Below are positions 20,352-28,869 of a stretch of 64,000 nt of DNA, piece by piece. A program made the position numbers and the translations under genes. The DNA comes from Paraburkholderia bryophila (lineage in GTDB: Bacteria; Pseudomonadota; Gammaproteobacteria; Burkholderiales; Burkholderiaceae). The stretch covers positions 186,001 through 250,000 of the forward strand of contig NZ_QLTK01000003.1 of NCBI RefSeq assembly GCF_003269035.1. Direction: 5' to 3'. The notes below the pieces were generated by a model. That model searched no databases. It was not told where the DNA came from and saw nothing but the letters and a program-made list of their open reading frames with translations. The number at the start of each line of letters is the position of its first letter. The stretch's first letter is position 1.

Positions 20352-22436
20352 ATGGCAGTGGACTACACAACTCATGACGGCGTGGCCGTCATCACGCTGA
20401 ACAATCCTCCCGTGAACGGCCTCGGCCTGTCGACGCGAGCCGGCATCGTCGAGGGCATCGAGCGCGCACAGAACGATCCGGCCATCAAGGCGATCGTGCT
20501 GACGGGCGCGGGCAAAGCCTTTTCGGGCGGCGCCGACATCACCGAATTCAACACGCCGAAAGCGACCCAGGAGCCGACGCTCGCCACCGTCATCAAGGTG
20601 GTGGAAAGCAGCGCGAAGCCGGTGATCGCGGCGATTCATAGCGTGGCGATGGGCGGCGGTCTGGAACTGGCGCTCGGCGCGCATTACCGGATCGCGGCGC
20701 CCGGCGCGCAGATCGCGCTGCCGGAAGTGAAGCTCGGCATTCTGCCGGGCGCGGGCGGCACGCAGCGTCTGCCGCGCGCCATCGGCCTCGAAGCGTCGCT
20801 CAATATGATCGTGTCCGGCGCGCCGGTCCTGTCCGAGAAGCTGGCCGATTCGGGACTGTTCGACGACATCGCGCAAGGCGATCTGGCCGAAGCGGCGCTC
20901 GCGTTTGCCCGCAAGGTCGGCGCGCAGGCAGGCCCGCATCCGCGCGTGCGCGATCGCAAGATCGAGCATCCGAACGCCGCCGGTTTCATCCAGTTCGCGC
21001 GCAACACCGTCTCGGCGATGGCGAAGAATTTCCCCGCGCCGCTCAAATGTATCGACGCCGTGGAAGCGGGCGTGCAAAACGGTTTCGACAAGGGCCTCGC
21101 ATTCGAACGCGACTGCTTCGTCGCGCTGGTGCAGACGCCCGAGAGTCACGCGCTGCGTCATGCGTTCTTCGGCGAACGCGCGGCCAGCAAGATTCCCGAT
21201 GTGCCGGCCGACACGCCGGTGCGCGACATCGCCCAGGTGGCGGTGATCGGCGCGGGCACGATGGGCGGCGGCATCGCGATGAACTTCATCAACGCGGGCA
21301 TTCCGGTCACGCTGCTGGAAACGAAACAGGATGCGCTCGATCGCGGCCTCGCGACGATCCGCAAGAACTACGAAGCCAGCGTGAAGAAGGGCAAGCTCAA
21401 GCCCGAGGCGCTCGACCAGCGCATGGCGTTGATCACGCCCACGCTGTCCTACGAGGACCTGAAGCAGGCCGACCTGATCGTCGAAGCCGTGTTCGAGGAA
21501 CTCGGCGTGAAAGAACAGGTATTCAAGCGACTCGACGAAGTGGCGAAAGCCGGAGCGATCCTCGCGTCGAACACCTCGACACTGGACGTCGACAAGATCG
21601 CCGCGTTCACGAAGCGTCCGCAGGACGTGGTCGGCATGCACTTCTTCAGCCCGGCCAACGTGATGAAGCTGCTCGAAGTGGTGCGCGGCAAGGACACGGC
21701 GAAAGACGTGCTCGCCACCGTCATGAAGCTCGCGAAGAAGATCAGAAAGACCGCGGTGGTCTCCGGTGTCTGCGACGGCTTTATCGGCAACCGGATGATC
21801 GAGCAGTACATCCGCCAGGCGCTCTTCATGCTCGAAGAAGGCGCGTTGCCCGCGCAGGTCGACAAGGCCATCGAGAAATTCGGTTTCGCGATGGGCCCGT
21901 TCCGCATGAGCGATCTGGCCGGCAACGACATCGGCTGGGCGATCCGCAAGCGTCGCTATCAGGAACATCCCGACATGCACTATTCGAAGATCGCCGATCG
22001 TCTGTGCGAGACCGGGCGCTTCGGCCAGAAGACCGGCGGCGGCTGGTACGACTACAAGGCGGGCGACCGCACGGCGTATCCGTCGAAGGTGGTCGACGAG
22101 ATGATCGGCGCGTTTTCGAAGGAAACCAATGCCGAGCGCCGCAAGATCGGCGACGAGGAAATCGTCGAACGCCTGGTGTTCGCGCTCGTCAATGAAGGCG
22201 CGAAGATTCTCGAAGAAGGCATTGCGTCGAAGGCGTCGGATATCGACATGGTCTATCTGACCGGCTACGGCTTTCCGCTCTATCGCGGCGGTCCGATGCT
22301 GTACGCGGATACCGTCGGGCTCTACAACGTCGAGCGCGCGATTCGCCGCTATGCCGCGCGGCCGAACGGTGACGCGTGGCAACTCGCGCCGAGCATCGCG
22401 GCACTGGCGGCGAGCGGGCGCGGGTTCAACGGCTGA
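20352..22436 (+). CDS. Fused enoyl-CoA hydratase / 3-hydroxyacyl-CoA dehydrogenase
   Basis: A 694-residue bifunctional beta-oxidation protein, like FadB/FadJ or the peroxisomal multifunctional enzyme. The hydratase half has the oxyanion motif FSGGADI, the long [16 protein letters not shown] and catalytic Glu in [19 protein letters not shown]. The dehydrogenase half begins with the NAD fold [15 protein letters not shown] near residue 297 and carries the catalytic His in [17 protein letters not shown]. Two HCDH C-terminal repeats follow. It hydrates trans-2-enoyl-CoA and oxidises the 3-hydroxy product. The thiolase gene follows after 218 bases, giving the last step. No acyl-CoA dehydrogenase is present in the window. 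Confidence 0.95.
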   Translation: MAVDYTTHDGVAVITLNNPPVNGLGLSTRAGIVEGIERAQNDPAIKAIVLTGAGKAFSGGADITEFNTPKATQEPTLATVIKVVESSAKPVIAAIHSVAMGGGLELALGAHYRIAAPGAQIALPEVKLGILPGAGGTQRLPRAIGLEASLNMIVSGAPVLSEKLADSGLFDDIAQGDLAEAALAFARKVGAQAGPHPRVRDRKIEHPNAAGFIQFARNTVSAMAKNFPAPLKCIDAVEAGVQNGFDKGLAFERDCFVALVQTPESHALRHAFFGERAASKIPDVPADTPVRDIAQVAVIGAGTMGGGIAMNFINAGIPVTLLETKQDALDRGLATIRKNYEASVKKGKLKPEALDQRMALITPTLSYEDLKQADLIVEAVFEELGVKEQVFKRLDEVAKAGAILASNTSTLDVDKIAAFTKRPQDVVGMHFFSPANVMKLLEVVRGKDTAKDVLATVMKLAKKIRKTAVVSGVCDGFIGNRMIEQYIRQALFMLEEGALPAQVDKAIEKFGFAMGPFRMSDLAGNDIGWAIRKRRYQEHPDMHYSKIADRLCETGRFGQKTGGGWYDYKAGDRTAYPSKVVDEMIGAFSKETNAERRKIGDEEIVERLVFALVNEGAKILEEGIASKASDIDMVYLTGYGFPLYRGGPMLYADTVGLYNVERAIRRYAARPNGDAWQLAPSIAALAASGRGFNG

Positions 22437-22565
22437 GGCTCGGGAGAGCCTCAGGCCGTTCGAGTGAAATGACCGGGGTGGCGCGTGCCCGATAACGGCC
22501 AACGGCCGTACGGCGAAGCGCAGGCGCCACCATCGAGATCGGGATAGTCCGACCAACTTGCAGGG

Positions 22566-22638
22566 GACGAGAGTCAGCGTCATGGGGCCCGAGTCGGCGC
22601 TAAAAGCGCTCACTCCGACCGACAGGCTGACTCTCGTC
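22566..22638 (+). promoter_or_regulatory. Large nested hairpin directly before the thiolase gene
   Basis: GACGAGAGTCAGC (22566-22578) and GCTGACTCTCGTC (22626-22638) are a perfect 13-bp inverted repeat separated by 47 bases. Inside it GTCGG (22593-22597) can pair with CCGAC (22615-22619), and GCGCT (22597-22601) with AGCGC (22605-22609) as an alternative tip. The 3' arm ends 16 bases before the thiolase ATG, just ahead of its AGGAG ribosome-binding site. No T-run follows. Possible roles are mRNA processing or stability, control of thiolase translation, or a widely spaced protein-binding site; the sequence does not decide. Confidence 0.6.
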
Positions 22639-22654
22639 GAAACAGGAGATTTGC

Positions 22655-23833
22655 ATGACTGACGCCGTAATCGTATCGACCGCCCGCACGGGCCTCGCCA
22701 AATCCTGGCGCGGCGGTTTCAACATGACGCATGGCGCGACGCTCGGCGGCCACGTGACGAAAGCCGCGGTAGAACGCGCGAAGCTCGACCCGGCGCGTGT
22801 CGAGGACGTGATCATGGGCTGCGCCAATCCGGAAGGCGCGACGGGCATGAACATCGCGCGGCAGATCGCGCTGCGCGGCGGCCTGCCGGTCAGCGTGCCG
22901 GGCATGACGGTGAACCGTTTCTGCTCGTCGGGTTTGCAGACCATCGCGCTCGCCGCGCAACGCGTGATTGCCGGTGAAGGCGACGTGTTCGTCGCGGGCG
23001 GGGTGGAATCGATCTCGTGCGTGCAGAACGAGATGAACCGCCACATGATGACCGAAGGCTGGCTCAGCGAGCACAAGCCGGAAATCTACTGGTCGATGCT
23101 GCAGACCGCGGAAAACGTCGCCAAACGCTATTCGATTTCCAAGGAACGTCAGGACGAATACGGCGTGCGCTCGCAGCAACGCGCCGCGGCCGCGCTCGAA
23201 GCCGGCAGGTTCAGGGACGAGATCGTGCCGTTGACGGTGCTGGCCGGTGTCGCCGATAAAGCGAGCGGCCGGTTGTTCACGAAAGAAGTCACCGTTAGCG
23301 GCGACGAAGGCATTCGCGCCGACACCACGCTCGAAGGCGTGTCGAAGATCCGCACCGCGCTGCCGGGTGGCGTCGTGACGGCGGGCAATGCGAGCCAGTT
23401 TTCGGACGGCGCGTCGGCGTGCGTGGTGATGAACGCAAAAGTGGCGGAGCGCGAAGGCCTGCAGCCGCTGGGTATTTTCCGCGGCTTCGCAGTGACCGGT
23501 TGCGAGCCCGACGAGATGGGGATCGGGCCGGTGTTCGCGGTGCCGAAGCTGCTCAAACAGGCCGGCCTGAAGGTCGAGGACATCGACCTGTGGGAACTGA
23601 ACGAGGCGTTCGCGGTGCAGGTGCTGTATTGCGCCGACAAGCTGGGCATTCCGCACGACCGCCTGAACGTGAACGGCGGCGCGATCGCGGTCGGCCATCC
23701 GTACGGCGTGTCGGGCGCGCGGCTGACCGGTCATGCGCTGATCGAAGGCAAGCGGCGCGGCGCGAAGCTGGTGGTCGTGACAATGTGTATCGGCGGCGGC
23801 CAGGGCGCGGCGGGGTTGTTCGAAGTCGTGTGA
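22655..23833 (+). CDS. Acetyl-CoA acyltransferase (thiolase)
   Basis: A 392-residue thiolase. The acyl-accepting nucleophile is Cys90 in [12 protein letters not shown]. The C-terminal half has [17 protein letters not shown] with the catalytic His and [16 protein letters not shown] with the second active-site Cys. Length and motifs fit degradative 3-ketoacyl-CoA thiolases (FadA-like); biosynthetic acetoacetyl-CoA thiolases share them, so I rely on the preceding fadB-like gene for the degradative reading. Ribosome-binding AGGAG precedes the ATG. The gene ends the forward block and is convergent with the DUF2917-like gene. Confidence 0.95.
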   Translation: MTDAVIVSTARTGLAKSWRGGFNMTHGATLGGHVTKAAVERAKLDPARVEDVIMGCANPEGATGMNIARQIALRGGLPVSVPGMTVNRFCSSGLQTIALAAQRVIAGEGDVFVAGGVESISCVQNEMNRHMMTEGWLSEHKPEIYWSMLQTAENVAKRYSISKERQDEYGVRSQQRAAAALEAGRFRDEIVPLTVLAGVADKASGRLFTKEVTVSGDEGIRADTTLEGVSKIRTALPGGVVTAGNASQFSDGASACVVMNAKVAEREGLQPLGIFRGFAVTGCEPDEMGIGPVFAVPKLLKQAGLKVEDIDLWELNEAFAVQVLYCADKLGIPHDRLNVNGGAIAVGHPYGVSGARLTGHALIEGKRRGAKLVVVTMCIGGGQGAAGLFEVV

Positions 23834-23851
23834 GGCTGTTGCGCGAGGTCG

Positions 23852-23881
23852 CGTGATTTCACGTGACCTCTCGTGATCTGG
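23852..23881 (+). repeat. Three degenerate 10-bp tandem repeats
   Basis: CGTGATTTCA, CGTGACCTCT and CGTGATCTGG follow each other with no gap, starting 18 bases after the thiolase stop. They share CGTGA and a period of exactly 10. Similar short arrays occur in five other spacers of the window. Confidence 0.65.
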
Positions 23882-23887
23882 CTCGGC

Positions 23888-23948
23888 AAAAAAAGCGGGT
23901 GTCGTGCGGTTCGGCGTAATAGCGATGAATCCATGACGCCCGCTTTTT
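23888..23948. terminator. Bidirectional terminator-like long stem
   Basis: AAAAAGCGGGTGTC (23890-23903) pairs with GACGCCCGCTTTTT (23935-23948) over 14 positions with one T-G wobble, enclosing a 31-base loop. With T-runs on both strands it fits a terminator shared by the convergent thiolase and DUF2917-like genes. Confidence 0.7.
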
Positions 23949-23960
23949 CGTTCACGCGTG

Positions 23961-24338
23961 TCAGGCAGTGCGCCGCCACCAGGTTTTGACGAGCCCGGCC
24001 AGCGATTGCGGCGCCCGGCGGAGCAGGTCGTAGAGATTGTTGTGCAGGCGCGGCGGCTGCAATACGAACGCCGCCGCTTGCGCGTGAACCGCGCTGATCG
24101 ACACGACGCCGCTTTGCGGTATCACGAAACACTCGCCTTCCTGCAAGCGGATCGTGGTGACGGGCACGGCGTCGCCGAGCCAGGCCAGCGAGCGATCGCG
24201 TAACTGCAGTTGCAGCGCGCCTTTCACGGCCACGATCGCGGTGTGCGCACGCAGGTCATGCATGGCCAGTCGACCGGCGGGCAGTTGCAAGGGCGCGGCA
24301 TCGCGAGGGGAGAAGGCGCTAGGTTGACGGACCGACAT
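23961..24338 (-). CDS. DUF2917-like small cupin-type protein
   Basis: A 125-residue protein with the layout of DUF2917: a short beta-sandwich in which LPAGRLAMHDLRAHTAIVAVKGALQ (a 25-residue stretch around 20-45) is followed by L-R-D, WLGDAVPV and the RLQEGECFVIPQSGVVSISAV segment. This family looks like half a cupin barrel and has no established function. The start at 24338 is set by AAAGGA six bases upstream on the minus strand. It is divergent from the MocR-type regulator, with a palindromic site between them, so regulation by that protein is plausible. The C-terminus ends in a basic VKTWWRRTA. Confidence 0.7.
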   Translation of the reverse strand: MSVRQPSAFSPRDAAPLQLPAGRLAMHDLRAHTAIVAVKGALQLQLRDRSLAWLGDAVPVTTIRLQEGECFVIPQSGVVSISAVHAQAAAFVLQPPRLHNNLYDLLRRAPQSLAGLVKTWWRRTA

Positions 24339-24423
24339 GAGCGATTCCTTTAAACCGTTTTCATGCCACACAGCTTAAGGAGTCCGTCGACGTGAAAACA
24401 GCCGCAACGCTCGACTATCTGAA

Positions 24424-24474
24424 CCGGTACAGTGAAGCTTTTTCTCGTGCTGTATCGGTGCGAATGGCACCGAT
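24424..24474. promoter_or_regulatory. Palindromic operator candidate between DUF2917-like and MocR genes
   Basis: Two overlapping inverted repeats occupy the 178-base divergent spacer. ATCGGTGC (24454-24461) and GCACCGAT (24467-24474) are a perfect eight-bp palindrome with a five-base centre. CCGGTACAG (24424-24432) and CTGTATCGG (24450-24458) match at eight of nine positions across 17 bases. GntR/MocR regulators typically bind such sites beside their own promoter. The first palindrome ends 42 bases before the regulator ATG. Confidence 0.6.
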
Positions 24475-24516
24475 GTGTATCTGTTGCAGCACGCAAACAG
24501 TCCGCACCATCGTCGC

Positions 24517-26031
24517 ATGACACAGCCCACTTCCCTGCAGGACAGCCCGCACCCGGCGGATCGCGCCGCTGATGGCCAGCCGCTTTACCGGCAACTGGCC
24601 GACCAATATCGCCGCGCGATCGGCAGCGGCGTGCTGCGGCCCGGCGATCGCATGCCGTCGATGCGCGCATTCATGCAGCGCCACGGCGTGAGTCTCGCGA
24701 CGGCGACCGAAAGCTACCGCGTGCTCGAACGCGCCGCGCTGATCGACGCCCGGCCGCGCGCCGGTTATTTCGTGCGGGTGCCGCCGGCCGCCGCGTTGCC
24801 GGCTGCCGCCGAACCGGACGCGACGGATCTCGCCTTGCAGCCGGGCGCCGCGCAATTCGTCGGGATTCACGCGACGATCTCGGCGATCGTGTCGAGATAC
24901 CGGCGCTATCCGGACGCGCTCAATCTGGGCGGTTCGACCGCGTCGCCCGATCTGTATCCGACCGCGGCGTTGCAGCAAACCGCGCTGCGCGCGTTGCGCC
25001 GGCAGCCCACCTTGCTGACCGCCGCCGGCCACGATCACGGCGATCCGGCGTTGCGCGCGGTGATTGCGCGGCGCGTGCTCGAGGCCGGCATCCAGATCGG
25101 CGCGGACGACGTCATCATGACGCATGGCGGCATCGAGGCCATGAACCTCGCCTTGCGCGCGGTGACCCAGCCGGGTGACACCGTCGCGGTCGAGTCGCCG
25201 TGTTTTTTCGGCTTGCTGCAGGCACTGGAAAGCCTCGGTTTGCGCGCGCTCGAAATTCCCGCGAGTCCAAGCACCGGTCTGGCCGTCGAAGCGCTGGCGT
25301 TCGCGCTGCAAACGCATCCCGACATCAAGGCCATGGTGGTCGTGCCACACCTGCAGAACCCGCTCGGCAGCGTGATGCCCGACGCGCACAAGGCGAGGCT
25401 CGTCGAACTGTGCTCGCAAGCCGGCATTGCGCTGATCGAGGACGATCCGTATCGCGAACTCGTCGACGCGGCGTCGTCGCCGCGCTCGCTCAAGGCGTGG
25501 GACACCGACGGCACGGTGATCCACTGCACGTCGTTCAACAAGACCCTGGCGCCCGGTCTGAGGGTCGGCTGGATCAACGGCGGCCGCTGGCATCCGCGCG
25601 TCGGCATGCTGAAGTTTGCGCAGTCGCGCCACAACGAACCGTTGGCGCAGGTGGTGCTCGCCGAGTTTCTGCAAACCAGCGCGTATGAGCGGCATCTGCG
25701 GCGCTTGCGCGACCGGCTGCGGCTTCAACGCGAGCGGATGGCGGCGGCGATTGCCGCGTCGTTTCCGGAGGGCACGCGGTTCACGCCGCCGCGCGGCGGG
25801 ATGTTTTTCTGGATCGAGTTGCCGCGGACGGTGTCGTCGTCGGCGTTCTTCGAGGCCGCTTTGCTCGAAGGCATTCGCGTGATGCCCGGCACGGTGTATT
25901 CGAACGCGGGGCGCTTCGATCATTTCATTCGGCTGAGTTGTCCGAGTACGGATATCGAACGGACCGACGAAGCGGTGCGCAAGCTCGGCCGACTCGCCAC
26001 GCGGATGGCCGCGCATGCGAAAACGCCATAA
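24517..26031 (+). CDS. MocR-type GntR transcription regulator with aminotransferase domain
   Basis: A 504-residue regulator. A GntR winged helix (about residues 20-95; PLYRQLADQYRRAI, LRPGDRMPSMRAFMQRHGVS) is fused to a fold-type I aminotransferase domain. The PLP-binding lysine is Lys342 in CTSFNKTLAPGLRVGW, and the PLP-phosphate and ring contacts (HGGIEAMNLAL, DDPYREL) are present. MocR proteins sense PLP or an amino compound, often regulating their divergent neighbour. The ATG at 24517 is chosen over 24475, which lies right after the palindrome and lacks homology. Which neighbour it controls is inference; the DUF2917-like gene is the obvious candidate. Confidence 0.92.
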   Translation: MTQPTSLQDSPHPADRAADGQPLYRQLADQYRRAIGSGVLRPGDRMPSMRAFMQRHGVSLATATESYRVLERAALIDARPRAGYFVRVPPAAALPAAAEPDATDLALQPGAAQFVGIHATISAIVSRYRRYPDALNLGGSTASPDLYPTAALQQTALRALRRQPTLLTAAGHDHGDPALRAVIARRVLEAGIQIGADDVIMTHGGIEAMNLALRAVTQPGDTVAVESPCFFGLLQALESLGLRALEIPASPSTGLAVEALAFALQTHPDIKAMVVVPHLQNPLGSVMPDAHKARLVELCSQAGIALIEDDPYRELVDAASSPRSLKAWDTDGTVIHCTSFNKTLAPGLRVGWINGGRWHPRVGMLKFAQSRHNEPLAQVVLAEFLQTSAYERHLRRLRDRLRLQRERMAAAIAASFPEGTRFTPPRGGMFFWIELPRTVSSSAFFEAALLEGIRVMPGTVYSNAGRFDHFIRLSCPSTDIERTDEAVRKLGRLATRMAAHAKTP

Positions 26032-26133
26032 CGGGTATGATTTCCTGCTGCTATCCGCCGAAACCACACAACCTGCTCAACCCGTATCGCGTCGTGATTC
26101 ATCACGCGTCGAGCATGAATTCAGACAACCGCA

Positions 26134-26619
26134 ATGACCGATTCATCTTCACCCCAAAGCAATAACGCGAGCTTGCCCGAGAGCCCGTTCGTCGACCGGC
26201 TCGGCGCGCGGCTCGTGAGCGCAGCGGACGGCGCCAGCGAAGTCGTGCTGCCGCTGCAGCCCGATCACATGAACACCTGGGACGTCGCCCACGGCGGCGT
26301 CACGATGACGCTCGCCGACGTCGCGCTGGCCATGGCCGCGCGCAGTCTGGCCGGCGACGGGGTCGGCGTGGTCACGGTCGAAATGAAGGTGAACTTCATG
26401 CAGCCGGGCCGCGGCGAGTTGCGCGCGACCGCTCGCGTGCTGCACCGCTCGACCACCATGGCCTATTGCGAAGGCGAGGTTCGCGACAGCGAAGGCCATT
26501 TCGTCGCCAAGGCGCTCGGCACGTTCAAATACATGCGACGCCTCGCGGTGGGCCGCGAGGTGACGCGGCAGCGCTTGCGCAGCGACCCGTCGGCGAAACC
26601 CGGTCCGAGCGACGGTTGA
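26134..26619 (+). CDS. PaaI-type hotdog thioesterase
   Basis: A 161-residue hotdog-fold protein. HMNTWDVAHGGVTMTLADVALAMAA-type motif spans about residues 46-70: the HGG turn followed by the long helix that carries the catalytic acidic residue (Asp in LADVAL). VEMKVNFMQPGRG is the conserved beta-strand. Members hydrolyse acyl- or aroyl-CoA thioesters. In this neighbourhood a role in releasing CoA from stalled beta-oxidation intermediates is plausible. The C-terminal 25 residues are a polar extension. Confidence 0.88.
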   Translation: MTDSSSPQSNNASLPESPFVDRLGARLVSAADGASEVVLPLQPDHMNTWDVAHGGVTMTLADVALAMAARSLAGDGVGVVTVEMKVNFMQPGRGELRATARVLHRSTTMAYCEGEVRDSEGHFVAKALGTFKYMRRLAVGREVTRQRLRSDPSAKPGPSDG

Positions 26620-26756
26620 ACACCGGCGCAGTGCAGGTGCGAGAGCGTGCATGTGCTGTCCGATTACCACGCCGGCCACGCCGCTTTTACTTCTCACGAC
26701 CGTAACCGTTTCAAATTACTCGCCGCGCAAACCGGCAACTCATGGAGACGACCGTC

Positions 26757-27755
26757 ATGCCCCAGATCAACCGTCAACTCGTGCTGGCTTCGCGCCCGCA
26801 AGGCGCCGTCACGCCGGACAACTTCCGGCTCGTCGAAACGCCGCTCGCGCCGCTCGCCGAGGGCGAATTGCGCGTGCGTAATCACTTCCTGTCGCTCGAT
26901 CCGTACATGCGCGGCCGCATGAACGACAGCAAGTCGTACGCGGCGCCGCAGCCGCTGGACGAAGTGATGATCGGCGGTACGGTCGGTGAAGTGGTGGAAT
27001 CGAAGAACCCGAAATTCGCGGTGGGCGACAAGGTCGTCGCGATGTTCGGCTGGCAGGAGTACGGCGTCTCGAACGGCGCGGGCGTGCAGAAAGTGGACGA
27101 TACGCACGTGCCGCTGTCGGCCTATCTCGGACCGGTCGGCATGCCCGGCGTCACCGCGTGGTACGGCCTGAACCGCATCATCGCGCCGAAGGCGGGCGAG
27201 ACCGTGGTGGTCAGCGCGGCGAGCGGCGCGGTGGGCAGCGTGGTCGGGCAACTGGCGAAGCTGGCCGGCGCGCGCGCGGTCGGTATTGCGGGCGGCGCGG
27301 ACAAGTGCCGCTACGTGGTCGAGACACTCGGCTTCGACGCCTGCGTCGACTACAAGGCCGGCAATCTGTACCAGGACCTCAAGGCGGTGACGCCGGATGG
27401 CGTGGACGGCTACTTCGAGAACGTCGGCGGCGAAGTGCTCGACGTGACGCTGGCGCGCATGAACGCGTTCGGCCGGATCGCGCTGTGCGGGTTTATCGCG
27501 GGCTATGACGGCCAGCCGTTGCCGCTCAAGCATCCTTCGTTGATGCTCACGCAGCGTTTGCTGGTGCAAGGTTTTATCGTCAGCGAGCATATGGAGGTGT
27601 GGCCGGAAGCGCTGAAGCAGCTCGGCACGCTGGTCGCGCAAAGCAAGCTGCAATATCGCGAGACGATTGCACAAGGTCTGGACGCGGCGCCCGAGGCATT
27701 CATGGGCCTGCTCAAAGGCAAGAATTTCGGCAAGCAACTCGTCAAGCTGATCTGA
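26757..27755 (+). CDS. CurA/YncB-like NADP-dependent alkenal/one oxidoreductase
   Basis: A 332-residue zinc-independent medium-chain reductase. The N-terminal catalytic part has FLSLDPYMRGRM, and the cofactor fold is VVVSAASGAVGSVVGQLAK, followed by RAVGIAGGADKC for the NADP phosphate. Relatives (leukotriene B4 dehydrogenase, curcumin reductase CurA) reduce the double bond of alpha,beta-unsaturated ketones. The start at 26757 is preferred to 26742 because GGAG lies eight bases before it. The SDR gene follows after 20 bases, so the two are very likely co-transcribed. Confidence 0.92.
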   Translation: MPQINRQLVLASRPQGAVTPDNFRLVETPLAPLAEGELRVRNHFLSLDPYMRGRMNDSKSYAAPQPLDEVMIGGTVGEVVESKNPKFAVGDKVVAMFGWQEYGVSNGAGVQKVDDTHVPLSAYLGPVGMPGVTAWYGLNRIIAPKAGETVVVSAASGAVGSVVGQLAKLAGARAVGIAGGADKCRYVVETLGFDACVDYKAGNLYQDLKAVTPDGVDGYFENVGGEVLDVTLARMNAFGRIALCGFIAGYDGQPLPLKHPSLMLTQRLLVQGFIVSEHMEVWPEALKQLGTLVAQSKLQYRETIAQGLDAAPEAFMGLLKGKNFGKQLVKLI

Positions 27756-27775
27756 GCCAACCACGGAGTCGCACG

Positions 27776-28726
27776 ATGTTCGAATTCACAGGCAAGGTGG
27801 CGGTGATCACCGGCGCGGCGAGCGGCTTCGGCCGGGCGTTCGCGGAGAAGGGCGCGGCGCTCGGCATGAAACTCGTGCTGGCCGACGTGAATCCCGAGGC
27901 GCTCGCGCAAACCGTCGACGCCTTGCGCGCCGGCGGCGCCGAAGCGATCGGCGTGCCGACCGACGTCGCCAGCGCGACCCAGGTCGAAGCGCTTGCGCAG
28001 GCGGCGCTCACGGCATTCGGCAAGGTGCATTTGCTGTTCAACAACGCGGGCGTGGGCTCGGGCGGTTTCCTGTGGGAGAGCTCGGTGAACGACTGGGCGT
28101 GGGTGTTCGGCGTCAACGTGATGGGCGTCGCGCACGGCGTGCGTGTTTTCACGCCGATCATGCTGGCGCAGAACGAGCCGGCGCATATCGTCAATACGGC
28201 GTCGGTGGCGGGCTTGCTGTCGCCGCCCGCGATGGGCATCTACAACGCGTCGAAGCATGCGGTGGTGTCGCTCACCGAAACGCTGTATCACGACCTGCAA
28301 CTGGCGCAGGCGGCTCAGGTGGCGCAGGCTGCGGAAGTGGGGCAGCCGGGACGCCGTGCGGGGGCCGACGGTTTGGCAGGCGCACCCGGTGCGCTGGTGA
28401 GCTGTTCGCTGTTGTGCCCGGCCTTCGTGCCGACCGGTATCGCCAACGCCGAGCGCGCGCGCCCCGCCACGCTGCGCAACGACAGCGGCCCGACCCGCTC
28501 ACAGATCGCTGCCGGCAAGCAGTTGCAGCGCGCGGTGCAGTCGGGCAAGCTGAGCGCCGCCGACGTCGCCGATATCACTTTCGAAGCGATCGCCGCGCGG
28601 CGTTTCTACATCATCACCCACCCGGGCATCATGGCGACGGTGGAACTGCGTCACGAGGATATCGAGCATTTGCGCAATCCGACCGATCCGATGTCGCTGA
28701 AGCCCGAAGTGAAGAACGCGGGTTAG
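27776..28726 (+). CDS. Short-chain dehydrogenase/reductase
   Basis: A 316-residue classical SDR. The cofactor motif is TGAASGFGRAFAEKGA (about residues 13-28), the structural NNAG is present (LLFNNAGVGSG), and the catalytic pair is Tyr156 and Lys160 in YNASKHA. An Ala/Gln-rich insertion of about 30 residues (LAQAAQVAQAAEVGQ onward, roughly 175-205) sits between the catalytic helix and the conserved CPAFVPTGI. This makes the protein longer than the usual 250-280. Substrate unknown; hydroxyacyl or alcohol oxidation would fit the neighbourhood. Confidence 0.9.
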   Translation: MFEFTGKVAVITGAASGFGRAFAEKGAALGMKLVLADVNPEALAQTVDALRAGGAEAIGVPTDVASATQVEALAQAALTAFGKVHLLFNNAGVGSGGFLWESSVNDWAWVFGVNVMGVAHGVRVFTPIMLAQNEPAHIVNTASVAGLLSPPAMGIYNASKHAVVSLTETLYHDLQLAQAAQVAQAAEVGQPGRRAGADGLAGAPGALVSCSLLCPAFVPTGIANAERARPATLRNDSGPTRSQIAAGKQLQRAVQSGKLSAADVADITFEAIAARRFYIITHPGIMATVELRHEDIEHLRNPTDPMSLKPEVKNAG

Positions 28727-28869
28727 CGGTGCGCCGGCATGACCGGGGCGTTGCCGCGCTGCCGTGTAGCCTCGTTGCGACGTGTTGCGCGGTGTCGTGA
28801 TGCGTGCCGAGTCGACGTTCGCCGGTTCTCTTTTTACTTTTTTGGCGCATTGGCGCCGTTAGACGCACC

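Noticed and set aside
22434..22453. Terminator at the end of the fadB-like gene
   Set aside because: TGAGGCTC/GAGCCTCA forms an eight-pair stem over the stop codon, but no T-run follows. The thiolase gene is probably on the same transcript.
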